In this document: positions 56,066 through 64,000 of the stretch, piece by piece
Position numbering within the stretch: position 1 is the stretch's first letter
Layout: each line of letters opens with the position of its first letter
Assembly: GCA_013407085.1 (NCBI GenBank)
Contig: JACCGJ010002009.1
Coordinates: 1 to 64,000 of the forward strand
From: Atriophallophorus winterbourni
Lineage: Eukaryota > Platyhelminthes > Trematoda > Plagiorchiida > Microphallidae
Reading direction: 5' to 3'
DNA length: 64,000 bases
Made by a program: the position numbers and the translations under genes
The notes under the pieces: model-generated
Told to the model about the DNA's origin: nothing
The model's input: the letters and a program-made list of their open reading frames with translations, nothing else
Database searches by the model: none

Positions 56066-58110
56066 TGGCCCTTCGGTCGATGTTGACCATTGATGTACAT
56101 CACATCGCATGATTTTTTTAGGCTGCACAGCTTTTCGAATGACTGAACAGACTGATTCGGGAGGAACAATCTCTCACGCAGCGCTCTCAACGATAGGCAG
56201 TACTCGGTCAATCGGCGTCATTTGCATACCGGCGGCGTGATCTGCGTTCAGCAGCCAAGAACTGTATTTAATCCTCCCCAGCTTGCAGACGACGCTTGAC
56301 ACAATGCCTCCAATGTGAGCGGTCAATAGCATGTTCTTCCCAACTAGTGGAGTCAATGCCAAGAGCTTTCATATATGCCATATCTTTCATATGGTACCAT
56401 AGAGTAGATCTTTCGGAATACAACCATTTTCCATTCTGTAGACATGACCAAGCCACCGTAGGCGGCGCTGTCGTAGTAGGGTGAACATGCTCTGTAGACC
56501 AGCTTTAGAAAGCACCTCAACATTAGTCACTTTGCCCATCCACGATATGTTCAAGATACGACAGATGCTTCGTTCGTGTCTTGCCTGCCGTACAGTAAAG
56601 CATTTAGTGCACACGCGATGCATACAATCATCCTTGTCCTTGCAGTCAACTTGCGGTTGCACCAGACACGAGAGTTCTGACGGGACAAAATGAAAGCTTC
56701 ACTGCTGATCAGCTTATCAATGTCCCTGTCTAACAAGAACTTATCTACAATGGTTGAGTTGATGTACTGTTTGAAGCTGACAGTTTCCGACAGTGATGAC
56801 GGGAGGCGATACACTCCATTGACCAAGGACTTTTGTTTCGCTTATGCGGATTGTTATCCCAAAGTCTTTGCATGCCGACTAAAAACAGTCCATTAGCGGC
56901 TGGAGGTGTTCTTGGGAGTGAGCAATAATGGCTGCATCGTCAGCAAACGCATTTCATGGATTAGGACATCCCGTACCTTTGTTTGTGCTCAACCGGTTCT
57001 AATTTAAAAGCTTGCCGTCACATAGCGTGTATGGGTCCTAGAAACGTGCTTTAGAAGCTGAGCAAAGAAAATTGCCGAAAAGCGTGGGAGCAAGAACATC
57101 CTTGTTTAATGCTCCGGCGAATGTCAAAGGCTTCTGAACTGCATCTATTAAAATGGACTAATCATTTAATGCCTAAGTGGAACGAAATAAAGAGTTTGAA
57201 CAGACTTGGCTATGGGCAGTCTATCAGATAAAGCATTTTAAAAAGACCCTACCCGCTGACGAAGTCGAATGTTTCCGCTAAATCAATAAAAACTGCGTAT
57301 AGTGGCATGCGCTGTTCCCGACACTTTTCTTGAAGTTGTCTCAGGGTGAAGATCATGTCAACGGTTTATATTCCCCTGCGGAAGCCACATTAAGATTCAG
57401 AGTAAATTCTATCAGCTAAAACTTGTAGCCGGATCTGTAACACTTTAGCAAACAATTTGCCTGCAACATTCAGAAAGGAGATTCCTCTGTAATTGTTGCA
57501 CTCGCCTCTATCACCCAAATTCTTTAATAGCGTGATGATCTTCGTGTCTCTAATCTCCTGTGGGACACACCCCTCCTTCCAGCACCGAAGAAGCAAATGG
57601 TGAAAAGTCTGTTATAATGCTATTCTACAGTATTTGATGAGCTCATGTAGAATTCTGTCATCACCATGGGCCTTCCCATTCGCTAAACGGTCGATGGCCC
57701 TATTGAGATCATCCAGAGTAGGGGGAGTATCTAGATGTTCAATGGTTGGCAACCGCTCAAAATTTTCAATTACATGCGGTAAAACCATACTGTCCCTAAA
57801 GTAGAGGAGTAGTGCTCTTCTACCCATCTTTCCATCTGCTGAGTTTTCTCGACAATCGGGTTACTAGATACAGACTTAATGGGAGCCATTTTAAGTTTGT
57901 TTGTACCAAACATACTTTCCGTGAAAATTTCCAGTATCCGTAGCCTCTTGGATACTGAGGCTAATTTCAGTCCGATAGTCATTTGGACATCGACTTGCAG
58001 TATGTTGGACCTTATTTCTAGCTGCTCTTAAAAGTCGTAAGTCTTCGATCTGGGCCTTTGTTTCAGAAACCCACGCTGAAGTTGACCTTCTGTGCCTGAA
58101 TCTTTACTAA
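56055..58110 (-). mobile_element. RTE-like LINE copy B in a Homer intron
   Basis: Minus strand: ASVSKRLRILEIF (57980-57900), LANGKAHGDDRILHELIKYC (57670 region), NNYRGISFLNVAGKLFAKVL (57500-57440), an AFADD-type motif near 56925, SICRILNISWMGKVTNVEVL (56590-56520) and LGIDSTSWEEHAIDRSHWRH (56360-56310). The C-terminal zinc motif region ends near 56060. Several frameshifts. It lies in sense orientation inside the 6.1-kb Homer intron. Confidence 0.85.
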
Positions 58111-59640
58111 CCGTTGTATTGTCTTTTAACTGACTCGACCCATTCGTAATTCAATCTATTCGGCGTTTTAATATCTTCGACTCAAGTGATATCACATTTT
58201 CTGATTCACACGACCTAATTTTTGCCCGTAGGTCGATCGTAGCCGCGGATCAATCGCAACTGTATGACATTCTGATGGTGTATCGGTTGTTGTTGGTGAT
58301 GATGTTGCTGCCAGGATCCTCCTTTTCTATGCTCACGCCCAAAATCTGATAGCTTGCCTTGTACGTCGAACCGCACAATCTACACTTGGAGGGATAGAGG
58401 CGCTCGTTTTCCCAGTGCATTATCACTTGTTCCATGTGTGCCGGTTACACATGCAATGCGACTTCATGTCTCACCGATGTCCTCTCAAGTCTACACATCC
58501 GAAACCCTTGCATCGCAAAGGACTTCCTTAATACTCTTTCCAGGTCTGAGTATCTGACACGCACGCACACACACACAACCCCATGCAGTCTTTTTGCTGA
58601 TTCATTCTTGCACATCAAACTGCCTAATTTTATATCCTATTTGGAACCATCGACGCATCAATGCATACCTGATGTTTTAGCAGACCAATTATCCATCCGT
58701 CCGATTATTTTTACCGTTTCTGTTATTACATTTTCTAAAGTAGTTCATCTGTTTATGTGTTATGCTGCTCAGAACTCCGGTTTGTCTGGTCGCGCGTCCC
58801 AGTCATTGTGCCTAATTCCCGTTAATTTCCGTAGCGTAAGCATGTCTAGTCATTTCGGAGCGTGTAGTTTCGTCCGTCTGGACCATCGGACTTACGATAA
58901 CACCTTTCTGTTCATAGCTTGGCGTCTCTGATCGAATGATTTCACTATGGAATTCGTTACCTTTGTTTAACTCGTTGACTCGTGCCAGAAATCTTTCGCC
59001 TTTTCACATACCCAAACTGCGTAGTGGTTGCATTGAAATGAGTCATTTCGAGTCAGTATTGTGTGTTTACCTTGTCACACCTGTGCACGTAAACATATAT
59101 TTGTTTTATTTGTTTTCCCGACCAGCAAGTGATCACTGTGAGCCATTTCTTATCCTCATATGGTATCAACAGCGCTACCACTTGCTTCTTTCTAATCGAT
59201 CCCCCTGCTTGTGTCTAGACAATACTGGTGTTTATTCTTTTTTCCACTCTGTTTGCAATGTATTCGTTCTAGTTTGTCGAGATCCTGTCCATGCAATAAT
59301 CCACGCGTTTTTATCGATTTTTTATCGATCCCTTAGCATCGGGTTCCCCATCAATCCGAGTGAGACCTGATGGTGCAAAGTCTACCGGCTGTGTCCCTCG
59401 ATCGAGCATGCGAGACCCACCGTGGGTTTGGCAACTGACGGGGATTTGAAACACGGGCATGCGAATCTGGCATCGTCAACAATGTGAGTGTCTGTGTGTT
59501 GTTTGCTTGCCACCCCGGTGGTCTCGGGGTCACAAACACGGTTGATGTTTCCATATCCAGGACATGTAGCGATGCCCCCTCACCGAGTTTCCTTGTTGCC
59601 TATGGGATCTCTTTCGAAGCGCACCTTGTGTGTGTTGGCC
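58111..59640. other. Intronic segment without recognised gene
   Basis: Plus-strand frames at 58434-58931 (165 codons) and 58936-59370 (144 codons) are the longest but show no domain and lie antisense to the Homer gene. A minus-strand frame at 58435-58250 has a CRLCG pair and may be a decayed 5' part of the RTE element. About 59340-59640 is noticeably more GC-rich and unassigned. Confidence 0.35.
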
Positions 59641-59644
59641 TCCC

Positions 59645-60075
59645 TCGGTCGATGTTGACCATTGATGTACATCACAATCGCATGATTTTTTCAGGCTGCA
59701 CAGCTTTTCGAATGACTAAACAGACTGATTCGGGAGGAACAATCTCTCCCGCAGAGCTCGCAGTGATAGGCAGTACTCGGTCGATCGGCGTCATTTGCAT
59801 ACCGGCGGCGTGATCTGCGTTCAGCAGCCAAGAGCTGTATTTGATCCTCCCCAGCTTGCAGACGACGCTTGACACAATGCCTCCAATGTGAGCGGTCAAT
59901 AGCAAGTTCTTCCCAACTAGTGGAGTCAATGCCAAGAGCTTTTTGGCAAACGTCTTTGTACCATAGAGTAGATCTTTCGGAATACAACCATTTTCCATTC
60001 TGTAGACATGGCCAAGCTACCGTAGGGTAGACTAGCTTTTGAAAGAACTTCAGCATTAGTCACTTCGGATGCTTC
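59645..60075 (-). mobile_element. RTE-like LINE copy C, 3' end only
   Basis: It is nearly identical to the 3' 400 bases of copy B. The frame 60056-59691 keeps LGIDSTSWEELAIDRSHWRH, CVKRRLQAGEDQIQLLAAER and the zinc-binding-like CELCGRDCSSRISLFSHSKS C. A short internal deletion is present near 60025. The intact C-terminal frame and high identity suggest a recent insertion. Confidence 0.85.
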
Positions 60076-61560
60076 GTAGATGGAAAAACGAGGATATTCT
60101 TACTTCTAGTCTTATCGCACTGTTCGCTTTCTAGGTCTACAATTACCGTAGTGCAATCAATTTGTATCACACTACCTCACAACAGTGTTTGCTACATATA
60201 GGCATTGTATCAGCTTGTATGTTCGCATGCGTCAATAATATGATTTCGCAATTTGATAAATTGCTTAATGAACTTGGCTTGATGATAAATCGGATCGTTA
60301 AGATAAACCGTAATGACCGACAGTCAATTAAGCAGGCATACAACGTTACTATCTATGCATATCACATATCTCTCATAACACTGGATCGTGCATACAACAC
60401 GGTGCATCTCAGAAGCTTACACGATCACTTTCACTGTTTGTATAGGATCTCAAAGGCTTGACTAGGAGGCACCACGTCATACAGCCCAGGGCATCTACAG
60501 GGCATGCAACAGTTACACCAATGACAATACCAAGCCACTCGTGACATCATCATCATTGACAGCATTAAACCGGTAACACAAGTATCAAGTGCTTAACTGC
60601 CATGCAACCATGACATAGTAAAAACGGGATGGATGGGAGGTAAAACGCAACTCAACCTATAAAAGAATAGGCGCAGACACACTGGGATGAGGTGCCTACT
60701 CCTCGAATCAAACATGCACTCAAGCAAGTGTCGCAACAGACAGACAGACAGACAGACTTAAAGCATACCACAAACACATCACCTGTATGAAAGGAAAAAA
60801 GGGGTTCACGAAACCTTGTTCAGATGCGCCGAAAGTAGTGCCTGAAGGAGGACATTTGTTCACTGATTAAGATCATCCCGAATGAAGCACACGCTATGAT
60901 ATCGGATTTTGTTGGTTAGGTGCGATGGTAAATGAAAGAAAAACGTAAGAAGGGTAACAAAAGCTGGCAGGATGAATGAATCAACCATGTACAAGCGTGG
61001 AGTTGCGAAAACACCACACAGTCCGAAATAATGCAACTGCCTGGTTGCGAAGAGAAGACAGAGAAGACTGTGATGTGAAACTCAAGCGAAGGAGTCAAGA
61101 AATGAGCAGGATGAATAAAGATTGCAGCCAAGCAAACAATCAAATATTACATTCGGTTGCATTGTTAACTGACACTAAGGCTGAGATACAAAAGTGAATA
61201 GTAAAACCGTACACCTAGGAAGGAGTAAACAAGAACGTCAACCAAGTAAGTATGAAATAAGAAAAACACAACAACCATGTAGAAAACCAATGCGAATCAG
61301 CGTGAAAAGAAAGCGGAGCAACGCTTCCGGGTAAAGTAAATGTCTTCGGCAGTGAGCTGCTTATGGAATTAGCGTTTGCTCCGAATCCAGTAAGATGCAA
61401 TAAAATTATCATCTTAGGTATTTTAACTAAATCGTTGTTAGGCACTGAGCTATCACAAACACAATAATCTTGGATAACATTGAAAAGGGATCAAAATCAA
61501 TCAATCAATCAAGAGATCCGATTTTTGGTGTCTAAAAATGATAAACAATGTAAACATATG
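60076..61560. other. Intronic segment of the Homer gene
   Basis: No exon or repeat was recognised apart from a CAGA microsatellite. A run of small open frames is not supported by splice sites. Confidence 0.4.
60737..60757. repeat. (CAGA)n microsatellite
   Basis: Five tandem CAGA units in a Homer intron. Confidence 0.85.
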
Positions 61561-61565
61561 CTTAC

Positions 61566-61646
61566 TCCGCGACCATTCGAAATCTGTGGCGGACCGGGGA
61601 GTGTTGCTTTTGAGGCTTCCACGAATTGCTTGAAGTGAGCAACAAA
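61566..61646 (-). CDS. Homer homologue, end of EVH1 domain
   Basis: The acceptor CATTCTTTCCAG (AG at 61648-61647) and donor GGA/GTAAGC (GT at 61565-61564) bound a 27-codon exon in phase 0. It reads FVAHFKQFVEASKATLPGPP then QISNGRG. It corresponds to the FAEKFQEFKEAARLA helix that closes the Homer EVH1 domain and directly continues the previous exon. A SINE2 repeat ends only about 20 bases upstream of the acceptor. Confidence 0.85.
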
Positions 61647-61667
61647 CTGGAAAGAATGAACAATGGC

Positions 61668-61910
61668 GTGTATGGTATGCAATCACAAGCCTGGATTCTG
61701 GCAAAATGTCACACAGCCAGAGAGTGCACATGGACAAAGACAAGGCCAGGTTGCCCAGGCCTAGACAGATATGAGATATTAAATTAGAAATACAAATGGT
61801 AGTGAGACTCCAGTGTGTTTTCGCATGCAAATCACGGTAACATGGTGTGAACTATGCCGTACAGAAATACGGCACAATTGCACATCACACACAAGGAACA
61901 ATAGAAACAA
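61668..61910 (-). mobile_element. SINE2 copy next to a Homer splice acceptor
   Basis: Sense is minus: leader TTGTGCCGTATTTCTGTACGG (61880-61860 area), the stem block with CACTGGAGTCTCACTACCAT, TCATATCTGTCTAGGCCTGG, GCAACCTGGCCT, CCAGAATCCAGGCTTGTG and ATTGCATACCATAC at about 61682-61670. Its 3' end lies roughly 20 bases upstream of the acceptor AG at 61648-61647. Confidence 0.75.
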
Positions 61911-62755
61911 CGAAGGGGAGTTTAAATTGAAAAACAAAACAGTGCGGAGTTAAATGTGATGAAACCGTTTCCGAATTGTAAATAACTTTCACGGACACTT
62001 GTTTATGTTGTACATTAATGTGCTCTTAAACGGAATCTAATTGCTAACATAGGATATTTGTGAACTGTTTCTGCATTCCGACAACGAGAAAAAAGCTGAA
62101 ACATTTAGCATCATTACAGATTTGCGTGGGTGTAGAGTATGTTAAAAACGAATGACTGTCTACAAATATCCAAACAAAACACACGAGACGAATTGTGATC
62201 GAACAAAAACCACCTTGTTCAGACACCAACAGAAGAATTTCGAAAACAAAAACAAGACGAAGCGATGAATTCGATTGGTGTCTAATATAGCTATGCGATG
62301 GTCAGAATTAGCTGCACAATCAGATCAGAACCACGGTGTCAAAACCGCTGGGGTCTTTTTGGTAAAGCCTTGAAAAGCTGACAAAAGCAACGAATTAGTG
62401 ACAGATTTTTGCTGGCAAAAGAGCAGCAATTCAGGTTGATCGAATAGCGGCCCACTGGATTTGGGAACTATTACCGAGGTGAACTAGATTCAAATGGGAA
62501 TAAAAAATGGAAGGGCATTGCAGCGACACAAAAGCACTCTCTTCGACTTGCCAACGGAATGATTAGTCACTTATGCTGCTTCAGAAACATCAACAAAGCG
62601 TACCCACGGGTTGACAGTTGGTATGTACGCATGTGTGTGCGTTTGTGACAGCAACGATGCCGGGATGGTCACATTTCTGAAGATGACCAACTGCGTGCCA
62701 TTTTGAACGCGATCAATAGAATAAAAAATGACAAACGTTGAACAGGAAATCGGAA
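61911..62755. other. Intron between Homer EVH1 exons
   Basis: No exon or repeat recognised. Together with the SINE2 copy it forms the intron between exons 62761-62892 and 61566-61646. Confidence 0.5.
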
Positions 62756-62760
62756 CTCAC

Positions 62761-62892
62761 TTCAGTCAATTCATCCTCCGAATTGAATCCTAATCCGTGG
62801 ACACCGCCTGTTTTGGAATCAGCCCACTGGCCGAATTTCTGCGAAGTCTTTTTGAAGGTCATTTTTTCTGTCAACATGCTGTTAATGATGAC
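62761..62892 (-). CDS. Homer homologue, EVH1-domain exon
   Basis: The acceptor CCCCTTTCAG (AG at 62894-62893) and donor GAA/GTGAGT (GT at 62760-62759) bound 44 codons, phase 0. The translation aligns without gaps to residues 55-98 of mammalian Homer1: [40 protein letters not shown]. Residues equivalent to Phe74 and Gly89, which line the pocket for PPxxF ligands, are kept. The [11 protein letters not shown] block separates Homer from Ena/VASP and WASP EVH1 domains. The first part of the domain (with the pocket Trp24) must lie on an upstream exon beyond 63000, probably outside the window. Confidence 0.95.
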
Positions 62893-63830
62893 CTGAAAGG
62901 GGAAAGATTGGACATAAATGCACAGCGGAACATAAACTGGTTACAAACAGACAGTCGACAGTTTTGATACTTTACGGCGACAAAAACCGCAAGGAAATTA
63001 TTGAATCGATCTCTCAGAGATGGACATTGAATGTGACGAACATGATGTCTCAAGCATGATTTTGTGACGATTACAAGCTAATTCAAGTTGAATCTGCCAG
63101 GTTTGGGTTCAAACAATACAAAGGAAACAGATAAATCCAGGAAGATGACAATTACGGAGACCGGAGTAGAGTGGAATAGTAAATACCTCAGTGTGTGGAT
63201 ATAACACCTTTTGAAGGATAAGAGTTCATTCCAAACACACGTGCTGCAAGCGTTCTTTGCACTTTATATTCAACCACTTTTAGGTTTCGTATTTGAAAAA
63301 CGCTGCACGAATGCACAACGGTTCGACAATTTCAGTTTTTAAAAGTACTATCGTGATACACCGGTTGTAGCTGGTACTGAGGCGTGACTGAGAACTCACA
63401 ACAGTCTTGTTATTATTATCAGGTTTAGAAAACCGTCAGGTAGGCTATGTGTGGGGTAAGGCATTATTAGGATGCCCAGGTTTGTGATTCCATCCAGGTA
63501 TTTCACGTTAAAAATTTGCGAACGGTGTAATAATGTTATTTTCCGATGAGAAAGGATGATTTAAAATTTAGGACTGTATGGAAAAACGCAAAATTGAACC
63601 GCGGATAATTCTTGAACTATGAGGTAGCGTGGAACAACTTGAAGCGGCAAAAAATCAGAATTTTGGACGAGTGAATTAGCTTTCCGAAAACGCGAGGAGA
63701 TAATGATAATAATAAAATAGATATCACACCGTAAGGATATCAAGCAGATGCATGAACATATTAAAATGAAATAAAATGTAACACTTTACTGGCAAAAATT
63801 CATCACTTTCCGATCAATATTTTGAATTCT
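62893..63830. other. Upstream Homer intron
   Basis: I looked on the minus strand for the first EVH1 exon (a W-P-x-S and YFYD-like block) and did not find it. The segment appears to be intron. Confidence 0.45.
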
Positions 63831-63837
63831 ATCAATA

Positions 63838-64000
63838 TGATGATGAAAGCACAAGCCTGATCCGGGCAAAGTGCCACACGGTCAGAGACTGCACGTGGGC
63901 TAAGATACTGTCAGGTTGCCCTGACCTAGACAGATATGAGGGGAGAAATAGAAATGGTAGTGAGACTCCTGCGCGTTTCAGCATGCAGCTCACTACCGTT
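63838..64000 (-). mobile_element. SINE2 copy, cut by the window end
   Basis: It contains the cleanest hairpins of the family: GGTAGTGAG/CTCACTACC (63956-63964 with 63989-63997) and GTCAGG-TTGC-CCTGAC (63910-63925). A (GAT)n-like run flanks its 3' end at 63838-63846. Sense is minus, as for the other copies in the Homer gene. Confidence 0.8.

Noticed and set aside
58434..59370. Two long plus-strand frames (165 and 144 codons) in the Homer intron
   Set aside because: No domain, no splice or start support, composition like the surrounding intron.

Overview
The window looks like a repeat-dense flatworm, probably trematode, nuclear scaffold. Supporting signs are the very high load of CR1-like and RTE-like LINEs and Ty3/gypsy relics, short tRNA-like repeats that carry a hammerhead ribozyme (the architecture known from the schistosome Sm-alpha repeats), long introns filled with repeats, and a 1000-base assembly gap. 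The species cannot be named from the sequence alone. Nothing points to a prokaryote or a virus genome.

Layout. Bases 1-11.9 kb are LINE and gypsy remains, including the best-preserved element of the window, a ~4.4 kb CR1-like LINE on the minus strand (about 1225-5700). From 11.9 to 13.4 kb a ribozyme-bearing short repeat runs into the gap (12101-13100). Bases 13.75-16.0 kb are a GC-richer, unidentified decayed block, followed by an RTE-like LINE (16.06-18.96 kb, plus). Bases 19.4-22.3 kb hold a gypsy fragment, several copies of a second short multi-hairpin repeat (called SINE2 here), and one possible CUB-domain exon. The NEMP/TMEM194-family nuclear envelope gene lies at 23617-25059 (plus). 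Bases 25.6-38.1 kb are again mostly decayed CR1-like LINEs with ribozyme repeats inserted. An unrecognised but convincing protein-coding exon lies at 39476-40270. Bases 41-52.5 kb are ribozyme repeats, CR1 pieces and a gypsy element cut by a CR1 insertion.

The last 10 kb (54023-62892, minus strand) is most of a Homer postsynaptic-scaffold gene. I assembled it from four phase-0 exons with good splice sites: an ungapped match to the second half of the Homer EVH1 domain, its EVH1 C-terminal helix, an SPLxP-motif/coiled-coil exon and a terminal exon. The first coding exon is outside the window. Its introns contain RTE copies, SINE2 copies and a dead ribozyme repeat.

The most interesting system is the family of tRNA-like short repeats (SINE1) carrying a type I hammerhead ribozyme. 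One copy (11929-11970, minus) keeps the full core, a paired stem I and II, and the palindromic ACCGGT stem III typical of ribozymes that work as dimers. At least seven other copies at different stages of decay or rearrangement are scattered through the window. Most other DNA is retroelement debris. The host genes here (NEMP, Homer, the 39.5 kb gene, perhaps the CUB exon) have no visible functional link to each other.
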